Shown here in pieces: positions 19,641 through 29,204 of a stretch of DNA of 64,000 nt. A program made the translations under genes and the position numbers. Under the pieces are notes generated by a model that was not told the DNA's origin, did not search any database, and saw only the letters and a list, made by a program, of their open reading frames with translations. The first letter of the stretch is position 1, and each line of letters starts with the position of its first letter. Source of the stretch: Vibrio sp. SS-MA-C1-2 (GTDB lineage: Bacteria > Pseudomonadota > Gammaproteobacteria > Enterobacterales > Vibrionaceae). Where the stretch lies: assembly GCF_021513135.1 (NCBI RefSeq), contig NZ_CP090981.1, forward strand, positions 1,426,001 through 1,490,000. Reading direction: 5' to 3'.

Positions 19641-21127
19641 ATTTCTTCCTCCATGGTAATCGGTTTGGTTGTTGAGTTGATAAATAGTCCAACCAGTAAC
19701 ATCACTGCAAGGACTCCCCAACCTAAAATGAGTAAGTCTAAATGGTCATAGCCGCCATAACCAGTTGAGATGGTACTGACAAATTTACTAATAACGATAA
19801 ACGTTAAGATCAACGGACTAATAAAACGGAAGCAGAGCGCAAAACCTTGACCCAATGTAAATTCCGATTGTTGATTAACATAATTGTGGATATCAATATT
19901 TTTAAATACCCAACCAATAAGAATGAGCTCAACTAAACAGCTGGTTAGAATCGCAATGTTATTAATGAAATAGTCGACTAAATCAAGTAATAACAGACCA
20001 CCATTACAAGCAAAGGCTAATGAGACAACAAGGCCTACGCCACAGGTGGTGAAAGCGACTTTCTTTCTCTGCCAGCCCGTTTTATCCATGATCGCAGAAA
20101 CCACCGCTTCAGTGATTGAAATATGCGAGCTGAGTCCTGCCATCATTAAGGTTAAAAAGAGTAAAGGACCTAAAACATAAGGGATAGGAAGAAGGTTTAT
20201 TGCTTCAGGCAGAGTGACAAAAGCTAACCCAACACCAGCACTGACAACATCAGTAATAGGTTTAGCTTGATCTTGCGCCATATAGCCTAAAACGGCAAAA
20301 ATTAAGACCCCAGATATGATAGAGAAACCACAATTGATCAATACGATCATACAGGCGTTATTATTGATATCTGATTTGTCAGGAAGGTAACTGGAATAAG
20401 CTAGCATTATGGAAAAACCGACACTAAGAGTAAAAAATATTTGTCCATAAGCAGCGGCCCAAACGTTGATATCCCAAATCTTATCGAAATCAGGTTCAAA
20501 CAGATAATTTAATCCGGTCATGGCTCCAGGTAAATATAGAACCCGTAAAATTAGCGCTAAGATCATTAAGAAGAGCAGAGGCATCATGATCTTGTTTGCA
20601 CGCTCAATACCTGATTTAACCCCTCTAAACACCGCAATAAAAGTTACTCCCCAAGCTAAAACCATCGGCAGTGCGATGTGGATTTGAATTGAGCCTAACT
20701 GACTTGGCGAGTGACCATCCCCTAACTTTAAATATTGACCAAAGAAGAAGGCATTAGTATCTGTTCCCCATGTTTGATTGAAAGCAAAGCCAAAAAATGA
20801 GATAGACCAGCCAATAATCGCGATATAATAAACAGCAATCACGGCAGCAATAAAGACCTGAAACCAACCTAGCCACTCTAATTTACTGTGAATGTTACTC
20901 CAGATTTTAGGTGCAGAACCGCGAAACTTATTACCTAATCCAAACTCAATAATCATAAAGGGAATGCCAGCGGTTAGCATTGCAACCAAGTAAGGAATAA
21001 AAAACGCACCACCTCCATTTTCATAAGCCATATAAGGGAAGCGCCAAATATTCCCTAATCCAATTGCAGATCCAACAGCGGCTAAAATAAAGCCGATCCG
21101 AGAGCCCCACTGTTCTCGTTTTATCAT
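19637..21127 (-). CDS. sodium-dependent amino-acid transporter (NSS/SNF family)
   Basis: This 496-residue protein has about twelve membrane segments and the family's N-terminal sodium-site sequence GSAIGLGNIWRFPYM. The coupled small subunit suggests a MetP-like importer of methionine and/or alanine, but the substrate is inferred from context only. An AAGGATAT site precedes the ATG. The gene is convergent with satP and shares its terminator. Confidence 0.88.
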   Translation of the reverse strand: MIKREQWGSRIGFILAAVGSAIGLGNIWRFPYMAYENGGGAFFIPYLVAMLTAGIPFMIIEFGLGNKFRGSAPKIWSNIHSKLEWLGWFQVFIAAVIAVYYIAIIGWSISFFGFAFNQTWGTDTNAFFFGQYLKLGDGHSPSQLGSIQIHIALPMVLAWGVTFIAVFRGVKSGIERANKIMMPLLFLMILALILRVLYLPGAMTGLNYLFEPDFDKIWDINVWAAAYGQIFFTLSVGFSIMLAYSSYLPDKSDINNNACMIVLINCGFSIISGVLIFAVLGYMAQDQAKPITDVVSAGVGLAFVTLPEAINLLPIPYVLGPLLFLTLMMAGLSSHISITEAVVSAIMDKTGWQRKKVAFTTCGVGLVVSLAFACNGGLLLLDLVDYFINNIAILTSCLVELILIGWVFKNIDIHNYVNQQSEFTLGQGFALCFRFISPLILTFIVISKFVSTISTGYGGYDHLDLLILGWGVLAVMLLVGLFINSTTKPITMEEEI

Positions 21128-21300
21128 AGTTATATCCTTATATTTGTTTTTTTTCTGACCAGAATATTAGGTGAAAAACTAAGGTTAACGAGCTGAAGTG
21201 TCGAGATCAATAATGTCTAATTTTTGAGAAAAAATGGTCGTTTAGTTTAATGTGATGGAGTCCTCAGCAATAAAAGGTAACTTGGTTTGTAATAGGAAGA

Positions 21301-21489
21301 ATGGTGGTGGAGTACACTGTGTATTTATTGATTTTTAGTTTGTCTTTATTGTTCTCTTATTTATTGTTATTTCTATTGAATATTAAAAATAAGACAAAAG
21401 AGTCTGAGATAAACGTTGAATGGTTATTTCGATTCAATTCATTTTATATTGTGATCGTCCTCCTTTTATTCTTACTCATATATACCTAA
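21301..21489 (+). CDS. possible small two-segment membrane protein
   Basis: The 62-residue frame shows two hydrophobic stretches separated by a charged loop (NIKNKTKESEINVEW). An AGGA sits only three bases from the ATG. The stop lies inside the left end of an ERIC-like element, so the C-terminus may have been set by that insertion. Hydrophobic frames arise by chance in AT-rich DNA and I recognise no family. Treat as doubtful. Confidence 0.25.
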   Translation: MVVEYTVYLLIFSLSLLFSYLLLFLLNIKNKTKESEINVEWLFRFNSFYIVIVLLLFLLIYT

Positions 21490-21585
21490 AGTAATTGAAG
21501 TTGCTAGTCGACGGCAAGTGAATGAGGTCCCATGAATTATATGGTAGGGGCGAATGGCTATAGCCAACAACCTAGCAACGTCCAC
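21481..21585 (-). repeat. ERIC-like element, one end degraded
   Basis: On the plus strand it begins TATACCTAAAGTAATTGAAG and contains GCCAACAACCTAGCAA, matching the reverse complement of the full repeat, but the final CTTCAAGTATGAAGGGTATA end is not recognisable. Confidence 0.7.
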
Positions 21586-21636
21586 TCAAAGACGACATGT
21601 ATTCTCAATTGATTAACGTTGATATAAGGAAATATA

Positions 21637-21729
21637 ATGTTAGATAGTGATCTTAAAATTGCACTTATTATCGTTACTGCAGCTCTATTATCAATCGGTA
21701 TTTATAGTCTATTAACGCTTTTTAATTAA
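21637..21729 (+). CDS. YnhF-like 30-residue membrane protein
   Basis: A short frame of 30 codons encodes one membrane segment after a charged start (MLDSDLKIALIIVTAALLS). AAGGA stands six bases before the ATG, a well-formed ribosome site. From memory, the DLK-x2-L start and overall layout resemble E. coli YnhF (29 residues, MSTDLKFSLV...). YnhF is a formylated inner-membrane protein of unknown function. It lies alone between an ERIC-like element and the patatin gene. Short length makes homology uncertain. Confidence 0.6.
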   Translation: MLDSDLKIALIIVTAALLSIGIYSLLTLFN

Positions 21730-21819
21730 CGATAGCCTCTCATAATGCTTGAAGTTTCAGTCGCTTAACTTTAGATTATTAGGTGAGTAAATCTTAGATA
21801 TTTGATCGGAGTATATCGG

Positions 21820-23028
21820 ATGGGACAAAGAGTAGTTATTACTGAAAAAGATCAAAAAACAGTTGAGCTGCTCAACACCCTTGCAAAATTAAAAGAAGAG
21901 AGAGGAGCAATACCAAAAAAAGTTGCATTGGTGACTCAAGGTGGCGGTGAGCGGGGTATTTTTACTGCCGGTGTTCTGGATACTTTTTTAGAGCAACAAT
22001 TTGATCCCTTTGAACTCTATATTGGAACATCGGCAGGTGCATTAAATTTGAGTGCTTTCTTATCGAGACAGCAAGGGTACGGCTATCGCTTTATACGAGA
22101 AGTGATTGGCGATAAGCGTTTCTTTGATCTATTTCGTTTTATTCGCCATAACCAAGCGATGGATTTAGATTGGGCTATTGGTCTGAGTCAACAGGCAGGG
22201 GAATTTGCTCTTGATGTTTCCACTGCACGACAGGTTTTGAAAGGAAAAAAAGCCTTTGCTAGTGCGACTCGTGTGGATTCTCTACATGATCATTATTTCC
22301 CTCTTTATCAAAGCGATTGGCAAGAGGTGCTCAAGGCGACCAGTGCGATTCCGATTCTCTACCCTGAACCCGTCAATATGAGAGGCTACAGCTGGATTGA
22401 TGGAGGCGTATCTGCTGGAATTCCAGCGCAAGAAGCCTATAAGCAAGGCGCGAATATCATTGTGGTTGTTCGTACAGAACCTGCTAATCAATACGATGGG
22501 GACTTAGAATTTATTCAACAATTACAACATCAGTTTGAACAACATCTTCCTAACTATTTAAAACGTTTAAACTTGAGTGATAACCTAACACGCTGGCAGC
22601 GCTTTCATCAAGAGTTAAGCCAGAAGATGGAACAGTTTCAAGGCGAGCAAAAAAAACAGAATAGTGAGCCTATACCGATCCCTCAAACGCCTAAATTTAT
22701 TGAACAAGCGTTGTTAAATGGGGAGCGTTGGCTATTTGGTCAAGATAAAATTTATCGTCTCGCTGTTTTAAATAATCGTCCAGCGATGGCAGATTTTTTG
22801 GACATGCTTTGGGTCCACTATGTAAGTTATCGTGAGACACAACAGTTTCTACTTAACCCACCCGATGATTTAACGATAATTGAGTTAGCTCCTTCTGCAG
22901 AGTTACAGAGTCGAGCACTGCTTAGTCAATCTATGTGGTTAGATCTAGATTATCAGTTAGGTAAAGATGTGGGAGAAAATTTTTTACACATTCTCTCTTC
23001 GGTTCTTCAACCTAATACTGTTATTTAA
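21820..23028 (+). CDS. patatin-like phospholipase family protein (YjjU-like)
   Basis: The protein is about 402 residues. It has the oxyanion-hole glycines GGGERGIFTAGVLD, the nucleophile elbow GTSAGAL and the catalytic Asp in DGGVSAGIP, so the Ser-Asp dyad is intact. The ATG at 21820 (GGAG upstream) is preferred to an in-frame TTG at 21802. No signal peptide is visible, so it is probably a cytoplasmic lipid acyl hydrolase; the C-terminal ~170 residues are of unknown role. Confidence 0.88.
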   Translation: MGQRVVITEKDQKTVELLNTLAKLKEERGAIPKKVALVTQGGGERGIFTAGVLDTFLEQQFDPFELYIGTSAGALNLSAFLSRQQGYGYRFIREVIGDKRFFDLFRFIRHNQAMDLDWAIGLSQQAGEFALDVSTARQVLKGKKAFASATRVDSLHDHYFPLYQSDWQEVLKATSAIPILYPEPVNMRGYSWIDGGVSAGIPAQEAYKQGANIIVVVRTEPANQYDGDLEFIQQLQHQFEQHLPNYLKRLNLSDNLTRWQRFHQELSQKMEQFQGEQKKQNSEPIPIPQTPKFIEQALLNGERWLFGQDKIYRLAVLNNRPAMADFLDMLWVHYVSYRETQQFLLNPPDDLTIIELAPSAELQSRALLSQSMWLDLDYQLGKDVGENFLHILSSVLQPNTVI

Positions 23029-23074
23029 TGAGGAGGGGGGTAATGATCATGGATAAGTGTTGTGATATTGAAAA

Positions 23075-23110
23075 AAGCTCAACGATACAATGATTATCGT
23101 TGAGCTTAAT
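23075..23110 (+). terminator. terminator after the patatin-like gene
   Basis: A 13-bp perfect stem AAGCTCAACGATA / TATCGTTGAGCTT with a seven-base loop. The T tract is weak (AATTGGTTTT). Confidence 0.6.
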
Positions 23111-23139
23111 TGGTTTTCAGCGCGCTAACTAAAGCAGTT

Positions 23140-23221
23140 TATCCCCTTTATATTTGGCGTTGCTAGGTTGTTGACTACGTTCGTTCGCCACCTAATAGCA
23201 ATTCCAATTATTTTAGGTATA
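23140..23221 (+). repeat. short ERIC-like element (central deletion form)
   Basis: About 82 bases with both ERIC-like ends (TATCCCCTTTATATTTGG and CCAATTATTTTAGGTATA) but lacking the middle: CGTTCGCC joins directly to ACCTAATAGCAA. It lies between convergent ends of the patatin-like gene and ppaC. Confidence 0.8.
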
Positions 23222-23241
23222 AGCCTCTTATTTAATATGTC

Positions 23242-24147
23242 TTACGCTAATATTTCTTGTAGCCAAGGCCAACCCTGCTTTTTACGGCTTAGGGTATTTT
23301 CCATCATTAGCTGGCCATCAACAACATGAGAAGCCAGTTTCTCAGCCCATTCACCACAGAATAGCAGGCGAGTTGTGCTCGTGGTAATGTCTGTTAGCAT
23401 TAGTGCAGCAAAAGCAAAGTTTTCTTCCTTACAACGACGCTCTAGATCTGCGTGTAGCTCTGCGATCATGCCATCAACTTGCTCTAGTGTTGCTAATTCA
23501 ATTTGACCAACAATAACGTCACGACCATTGAACGGATAACCTTTAAGATCTTTATCAACAAGTTGAGTCGCAGTTAAACCTTCAATATCGGTCTTTGCAA
23601 TAAGTAGCTCTTTGATGAATAGATCAAGATCAGTGACTTCAGCAATGGGAGCTAACTCGTAGATTGCATCTTTATCTTTTTGCGTACAAGTCGGAGAAGC
23701 AAAACCAACGGTATCACTTAAAATTGCAGACATCATTAATGTTGCTAATTCACGAGTGATTGTCGCTTCTTCCATTTTGAATAGATTAAATAAAATAGTA
23801 CAAGTACAACCTACAGGCCAAATCCATGCTTCTAATGGATGAGTTGTCGTCACATCACCTAAACGGTGGTGATCAACAATACCTAAAATTTCTGCATCAG
23901 CGATATCGTCAGGTGCTTGAGATAGGTCTGAATAGTCAACAAGCCAAACAGATTGCCCAGCAACACCGTGACACATCTCTGGCTGTTCTACACCAGCTTT
24001 GTTTAATATAAACTGAGTTTCACGGTTTAACTCGCCTTGACGAACAGCTTTTGCTTCTAGGCCGCGTGCTTTAAGAAGTTCTGTTGCAACAAGTGCAGAA
24101 CAGATACTATCACTATCTGGGTTTTTGTGACCAACCACTTGGATCAT
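23242..24147 (-). CDS. ppaC: manganese-dependent inorganic pyrophosphatase
   Basis: This 301-residue family II pyrophosphatase of the DHH superfamily has the N-terminal metal site GHKNPDSDSI, the DHH motif VDHHRLGD and the C-terminal DHHA2-type substrate site ending in SRKKQ. It hydrolyses pyrophosphate to phosphate in the cytoplasm with Mn2+. Family II enzymes are found in Vibrio. AAGGAAAA precedes the ATG. Confidence 0.95.
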   Translation of the reverse strand: MIQVVGHKNPDSDSICSALVATELLKARGLEAKAVRQGELNRETQFILNKAGVEQPEMCHGVAGQSVWLVDYSDLSQAPDDIADAEILGIVDHHRLGDVTTTHPLEAWIWPVGCTCTILFNLFKMEEATITRELATLMMSAILSDTVGFASPTCTQKDKDAIYELAPIAEVTDLDLFIKELLIAKTDIEGLTATQLVDKDLKGYPFNGRDVIVGQIELATLEQVDGMIAELHADLERRCKEENFAFAALMLTDITTSTTRLLFCGEWAEKLASHVVDGQLMMENTLSRKKQGWPWLQEILA

Positions 24148-24561
24148 CGTTTTTTCCTTTCAATTCTTAGTTTCTGAGTTAATGTTCTCTCAGCTTGGAG
24201 TCAATATCACCTAACTATTGTAATCACTTTTACGGAAAATAAATATTAACTTAACAAAAAAAGAGTAAAAAAAACTAACGATCTGGTAAAAAGGAAAATA
24301 TAATAGAGAGCATAATCGCTGGGATCATGAGTAATGAATATGCTTAACCCTCTTATTTTCCTTAATTAATATAGTTACATTAACCGCTATTTTTGACTAC
24401 GTTTTTCTGTCTCATGATATGGATGAGCTATTTTTATTTGAGAGAAAAAACGTGCTGATTAGATTGTCTTAATAGCCTTGATAACATTAAGAAGAAAATG
24501 AGTGGGTTTTATTTTATAATCGCCCTAGCATAAATTTTATTGAGAATGAGTATAAACAGAT
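24148..24561. other. 414-base intergenic region upstream of ppaC and ribA
   Basis: This AT-rich gap holds the divergent promoters of ppaC and ribA. I see no convincing gene, strong hairpin or repeat in it, and no FMN-riboswitch-like sequence before ribA. Confidence 0.5.
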
Positions 24562-25161
24562 ATGGCAAAAGTACGAGCGCGCATTGGATTAAAAGTTGGA
24601 AAGCGCAGCCACATTCCTGCTGAGATTGCATCTTTTCATGGGTTGTCATCAGATAAAGAACATATTGCGATGGTTTTTAAAGGCGCGGATAGTGAAGCTG
24701 CCCCTCTAGTTAGAATGCACTCTGAATGTTTAACCGGTGATGTATTCCACTCATCTCGTTGTGATTGTGGCGAACAGCTTGATGAAACCATTGAGCGTAT
24801 GGGCCAAGAGGGTGGTGTGCTACTTTATTTACGCCAAGAAGGGCGTGGTATCGGTCTTTATAATAAAATTGATGCTTATCAGCTACAGAGCCAAGGAATG
24901 AATACTTATGAAGCGAATAATCATTTAGGTTTTGGGGATGATCTACGAGATTTCTCTGAAGCGGCGCAAATGTTTAAAGCGATGGGCATCAATAAAATTC
25001 GTTTAATCACCAATAACCCTAAAAAAATCACTGAAATTCAAGAGTATGGAATTGAGATTGAAGAGGTTGTTGGTACAGGTGTCCATATTAAAGACGGTAA
25101 TGAAGGTTATTTAAAGGCGAAAAAGTCTCACGGTCATCACGATCTTGATATCGATGAATAA
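24562..25161 (+). CDS. ribA: GTP cyclohydrolase II
   Basis: This 199-residue protein is a stand-alone GTP cyclohydrolase II, the first step of riboflavin synthesis from GTP. The zinc-binding cysteines C56, C67 and C69 lie in [18 protein letters not shown] and the catalytic segment RQEGRGIGL is present. The length is typical of enterobacterial RibA, with no DHBP-synthase fusion. A strong bidirectional terminator follows. Confidence 0.95.
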   Translation: MAKVRARIGLKVGKRSHIPAEIASFHGLSSDKEHIAMVFKGADSEAAPLVRMHSECLTGDVFHSSRCDCGEQLDETIERMGQEGGVLLYLRQEGRGIGLYNKIDAYQLQSQGMNTYEANNHLGFGDDLRDFSEAAQMFKAMGINKIRLITNNPKKITEIQEYGIEIEEVVGTGVHIKDGNEGYLKAKKSHGHHDLDIDE

Positions 25162-25236
25162 GCGACGACTTTATTCACCTTGTCTCATTTCATTTTATTC
25201 GTCATAAATTTGATGATACGAACAGTTAAAGACAAA

Positions 25237-25292
25237 AAAAGCCTCTGATTAATAGACAGAATAGAGTTATTAATCAGAGGCTTTTCTATTTT
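25237..25292. terminator. bidirectional terminator after ribA
   Basis: A 13-bp perfect stem (GCCTCTGATTAAT at 25241-25253, ATTAATCAGAGGC at 25269-25281) is preceded by seven A and followed by TTTTCTATTTTTT. It serves ribA and the convergent small regulator gene. Confidence 0.9.
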
Positions 25293-25310
25293 TTAGCGCG
25301 TAGATTGATA

Positions 25311-25529
25311 TTATTTAAGTCTTTGCTTTATTATCTCTTGTGCAATCTCATCATTGAGCGCAAAAAATGTATCAATATGGTGAAGAATATAGGTTCTACT
25401 CTCTCTAGCACCCGATTTAAACTCACTAAATTTACTTGGTTTAATCCCAAGTACCTTCGCCGATTCAGTACCAGATAACTGATATTTTTCCATGAACTTC
25501 TGATAAATATTGTCGTTATTATCGCTCAT
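25311..25529 (-). CDS. small HTH-like protein, unknown
   Basis: This 72-residue charged protein contains a Cro/C1-like helix-turn-helix pattern (SGTESAKVLGIKPSKFSEFKSGARESR, residues about 19-45). No binding partner or effector domain is present. It is single, convergent with ribA and shares its terminator; htpX lies divergently upstream about 260 bases away. I do not recognise a specific family; a small DNA-binding regulator is the likely reading. Confidence 0.6.
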   Translation of the reverse strand: MSDNNDNIYQKFMEKYQLSGTESAKVLGIKPSKFSEFKSGARESRTYILHHIDTFFALNDEIAQEIIKQRLK

Positions 25530-25788
25530 AAAGTTTCACTATATTAAAAGTGGTTATAAGGTTTATATGCTTACTTGATTCATTAATAAAATAAACCTTA
25601 TTCATAAAGGTGAAATTATATCAGTATTTGCTATAAAATAAAAAACTTCCTTAATTCATTAAAGAAACGTAACAAAATGCTACATTCTCTTGTATTACTT
25701 CTGAGCCTTTATATTATAGCAGGGTGAGATAACCGGTAATAAAACATTTAGTTGATTACCAATGATTAATGAAAGGATATAAACAGCT

Positions 25789-26673
25789 ATGAAACGTATC
25801 GCTCTATTTTTAGCGACCAATTTTGCCGTATTGATTGTTTTCAGTATCGTATTAAATATTGTCTATGCTTTTACTGGCATTCAAGCTGGTAGCTTATCTG
25901 GTTTACTGGTGATGGCCGTTATATTTGGTTTTGGTGGATCGTTGATTTCACTCTTTATGTCCAAATCAATGGCTCTTCGCTCTGTTGGTGGTCAAGTGAT
26001 TGAACAACCAAGAAATGAGACGGAACATTGGTTAATGACAACGGTAGCAAGACAGGCTCAGCAAGCTGGTATTGGTATGCCTCAAGTTGCGATTTATCAA
26101 TCAGCGGATATCAATGCTTTTGCCACCGGTGCAAAAAAGAATGAAGCTTTAGTTGCTGTTTCAACTGGATTGATGCAAAACATGACGCGTGATGAAGCAG
26201 AAGCAGTATTAGCTCATGAGATTAGTCATATTGCTAATGGCGACATGGTGACATTGACGTTGATTCAAGGTGTCGTTAATACCTTTGTCATCTTTATTGC
26301 TCGCTTAGTTGCTGGTCTTGTTAGTGGTGTGATGAGCAATAACGATGATGGTGAAGAGAGTGGCGGTAGCTATATAACTTACTTTATTGTTTCTTCTATC
26401 ATGGAAATCTTGTTTGGCTTCTTAGCAAGCACAATCGTGATGTACTTTAGCCGTTACCGTGAATATAAAGCCGATGCAGGTTCTGCTCATTTGGTTGGTA
26501 AGCAGAAGATGATCGCTGCACTTGAGCGTTTAAAGATAAGTCACGAACCTCAATTAGAAGGCTCTATGATGGCATTCGGTATTAATGGTAAGCGCTCTTT
26601 AAGTGAGCTATTTATGAGCCATCCACCTCTTGATAAGCGTATTAATGCATTACGTAATGAAGATCATCTTTAA
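25789..26673 (+). CDS. htpX: protease HtpX
   Basis: This 294-residue M48 family inner-membrane metalloprotease has the zinc motif HEISH ([11 protein letters not shown]) and the third ligand Glu in the conserved YREYKAD segment. Two N-terminal and two central hydrophobic segments anchor it. It helps FtsH degrade misfolded membrane proteins under envelope stress. AAAGGA precedes the ATG. A long-stem terminator follows. Confidence 0.96.
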   Translation: MKRIALFLATNFAVLIVFSIVLNIVYAFTGIQAGSLSGLLVMAVIFGFGGSLISLFMSKSMALRSVGGQVIEQPRNETEHWLMTTVARQAQQAGIGMPQVAIYQSADINAFATGAKKNEALVAVSTGLMQNMTRDEAEAVLAHEISHIANGDMVTLTLIQGVVNTFVIFIARLVAGLVSGVMSNNDDGEESGGSYITYFIVSSIMEILFGFLASTIVMYFSRYREYKADAGSAHLVGKQKMIAALERLKISHEPQLEGSMMAFGINGKRSLSELFMSHPPLDKRINALRNEDHL

Positions 26674-26762
26674 TTAAAGAGTGTAAACAGTATTAAAGAG
26701 AAGAGTACCAATACAACTGAAATGATCAATTACCATTTAAATTGATTCTGTTATTTGGTTCT

Positions 26763-26818
26763 AAAAAGGCCACCTAAACTGAGCGATAATTTCGAACAGT
26801 AATAGGTGGCCTTTTATT
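26763..26818. terminator. bidirectional terminator between htpX and punC
   Basis: AAAAGGCCACCTA pairs with TAGGTGGCCTTTT across a ~26-base loop, with A and T tracts on the two sides, between convergent genes. Confidence 0.85.
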
Positions 26819-26847
26819 TGATTCATCGTTATCAGTTGGGGGTAAGT

Positions 26848-28041
26848 TTAAGCGATAGCCGCTTGTTTACGTCCTTTTTTAAATAGCGAGAAACCAAAAG
26901 TAATAAACAGTAATTGCCCTGCCATTACGAATGTCACACCGATTAAACCGGTATTAGCTAAACTAGAAACTAACGCGCTTGCAGCAAAACTTAACAGTGT
27001 CTGTAGGACATTTAATAATCCCGCTGCCGTTGCACTACAGTGTTTAAACTCGCTTAAGGCTTGGTTAACAACAATCGGGTAGATAGCACCATTACATGCT
27101 GCCATGACACAAAATGGAATTAACACTAAAACAATGGTTGTTGGTTGAGTTAATGCAATCGCCACCATTGATAAGATGCTTACCGCTAGAACAAGTAATA
27201 GCCAAGGGAGAAGTTTTGGTCCCTCAATTTTATTTAATAAAGAACGACAACCATAACCACCAATAATGAATGCAATTGTTTGTGGAATATAGCTTAAGCC
27301 AATATCTGCACCAGAATAGCCCATCGCAGACATGACAAATGGTGAACCTGTTAACCATGCAAAGAATGCTGCAGAACAGCCCGCATAAATCAGCATGTTA
27401 CCTTTGAAATTGCTTGAACTGAAGATTTCACGATAATCTTGTTTTAACTGCTTAAACCAAGATTGAGAAATGGCTTTTTTCTGTAAAGATTCTGGCTGGA
27501 AAGCAGTTGCTAAAGCTAATAAAGCACCAAGTCCAATTAAAGTATAAAAGATTGATCGCCAGCCTAAGTGAGCATCAAGGAATGAACCTAAAAGTGGAGC
27601 CAACGCTGGTGATAGCGCAACAAGTGGCATGATAGTCGCAAAGATACGCTGACTTTGAATACTATCGTAACGGTCGATAACAACAGCCTGCCAGATAACT
27701 GCAGCACTACATGCCCCCAATGCTTGAAAAAATCGCATTGTCAGAAGAACATAGATAGATTCAGTTGTCGCACAAACAAAACTCGTAATAGCAAAAAGGG
27801 TTAAACCAAAAATTAGTGCTTTTTTACGACCAATACGATCTGATAACGGACCATAGACCAATTGACCGAGTGCCATACCAAGTAAAAAGATACTCATTGT
27901 CCAGCCGATCATGCTTTTATCTGTCATTAAACTTTGTTGCATAGAATGGAACGCTGGAAGGTACATATCAGTGGCGATAAAACCTAACATGCTCAAACCA
28001 GCAAACCAGATAAAAGTAAATGTGTTTATTGCTACTCTCAT
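26848..28041 (-). CDS. punC: Bcr/CflA family MFS transporter, PunC-like
   Basis: This 397-residue major-facilitator protein has about 12 membrane segments and the MFS loop motif YGPLSDRIGRKKAL. The N-terminal FIATDMYLPAF is typical of the Bcr/CflA group. It is divergent from a LysR gene matching PunR (YdhB), the same arrangement as E. coli ydhC-ydhB (punC-punR), where PunC moves purine nucleosides under PunR control. The name rests mainly on this pairing. Confidence 0.82.
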   Translation of the reverse strand: MRVAINTFTFIWFAGLSMLGFIATDMYLPAFHSMQQSLMTDKSMIGWTMSIFLLGMALGQLVYGPLSDRIGRKKALIFGLTLFAITSFVCATTESIYVLLTMRFFQALGACSAAVIWQAVVIDRYDSIQSQRIFATIMPLVALSPALAPLLGSFLDAHLGWRSIFYTLIGLGALLALATAFQPESLQKKAISQSWFKQLKQDYREIFSSSNFKGNMLIYAGCSAAFFAWLTGSPFVMSAMGYSGADIGLSYIPQTIAFIIGGYGCRSLLNKIEGPKLLPWLLLVLAVSILSMVAIALTQPTTIVLVLIPFCVMAACNGAIYPIVVNQALSEFKHCSATAAGLLNVLQTLLSFAASALVSSLANTGLIGVTFVMAGQLLFITFGFSLFKKGRKQAAIA

Positions 28042-28150
28042 TAAATCATACTCTTTTCATTATTAATTATAATCGGCGCTATTCTAGGGCTAGATGTTTC
28101 CCGTGTGAAACAGTATTATTTGATGCATGGTTTCAAAAAATTTGATGCGT

Positions 28151-29050
28151 ATGTTTTCATATCAAGAATTACAAGTTATTGACGTGGTTGCTAGGCGTGA
28201 AAGCTTTTCTGCTGCGGCAGAGGAACTTCATAAAGTACCTAGTGCAATTAGTTATACCGTTAAATTGGTTGAAGAGCGTTTATCAGTCAATTTATTTGAA
28301 AGGCTTCATCGACAAGTTAAGTTAACCCCTGCCGGAGACTACTTTGTCAAAGAGGCAAGAAAAATGATGAAATCGATGGATGATCTTCGTCGACAAACTC
28401 AGCGAGTTGCAAATGGTTGGGAGCATACTGTCTCTCTCGCATTAGATAATGTGGTTAGAGAGGATAGAGTCAGTGCTTTAGTGCGGGACTTCTATCTTCA
28501 ATTTCCTAATGTTGAACTCTCCATTACGATGGAAGTATTTAATGGGGTTTGGGATGCATTAGCAGATAAGCGTGTAGATTTAGCCATTGGTGCAACGACA
28601 GCCATACCTGTTGGTGGAAACTTTGCTTATCGTGAGATGGGCTATTTGAAATGGAAATTTGTTGTGAGTCAACACCATCCATTAACCCACCACCAACAAC
28701 CTTTACGTGAAGATGAGCTGTATCAATATCCAGCGATTACTTTAGAAGATACCAGTCGTCGGCTGCCAAAACGAAATACGTGGTTATTTGATAATCAACG
28801 CCGTTTGACTGTACCTAATTGGTATAGTGCAATTCAATGTTTTAATGCAGGATTAGGCATTGGTGTAATGCCTGCTCATATCGCTGAACCATTGATTGCA
28901 AGTGGGCTGGTGGTTGAGAAAGAGTTAGCGGTGCCTTGCCCTGATAGTCCATGTTGTGTAGCTTGGAATTTAGACAAGATTAATCCACCCATCGAGTGGC
29001 TATTAAACTATTTAGGTGATAGTTCAAAGTTGCAAGATGAGTGGTTATAA
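28151..29050 (+). CDS. punR: LysR family regulator PunR
   Basis: This 299-residue LysR regulator has an N-terminal winged helix-turn-helix (SFSAAAEELHKVPSAISYTVKLVEERL) very close to E. coli PunR (YdhB), including the unusual VPSA-SYTV wording. The ATG at 28151 gives MFSYQELQVIDVVAR, matching the E. coli start MWSEYSLEVVDAVAR; in-frame ATGs up to 28127 would add eight residues. It should activate the divergent punC in response to purine nucleosides. Confidence 0.86.
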   Translation: MFSYQELQVIDVVARRESFSAAAEELHKVPSAISYTVKLVEERLSVNLFERLHRQVKLTPAGDYFVKEARKMMKSMDDLRRQTQRVANGWEHTVSLALDNVVREDRVSALVRDFYLQFPNVELSITMEVFNGVWDALADKRVDLAIGATTAIPVGGNFAYREMGYLKWKFVVSQHHPLTHHQQPLREDELYQYPAITLEDTSRRLPKRNTWLFDNQRRLTVPNWYSAIQCFNAGLGIGVMPAHIAEPLIASGLVVEKELAVPCPDSPCCVAWNLDKINPPIEWLLNYLGDSSKLQDEWL

Positions 29051-29068
29051 CTTTTTTGATCCGACGTC

Positions 29069-29196
29069 TATACCCTCCATACTTGAAGTTGCTAGGTTGT
29101 TGGCTACACTCGTTCGCCCCAATTATATAGCACATCTATATTCATGGAGCCTCACTCACTTGCCGCCTACTAGCAACGCCAATAATTTTAGGTGTA
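29069..29196 (+). repeat. full-length ERIC-like element
   Basis: About 128 bases, beginning TATACCCTCCATACTTGAAG and ending CCAATAATTTTAGGTGTA. It lies between the convergent ends of punR and lysO and has the full central region. Confidence 0.85.
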
Positions 29197-29204
29197 AATA
29201 TTGA

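Noticed and set aside
24148-24561. FMN riboswitch before ribA
   Set aside because: The conserved AGGGU-type and other FMN-element blocks are not visible; the gap is too AT-rich.
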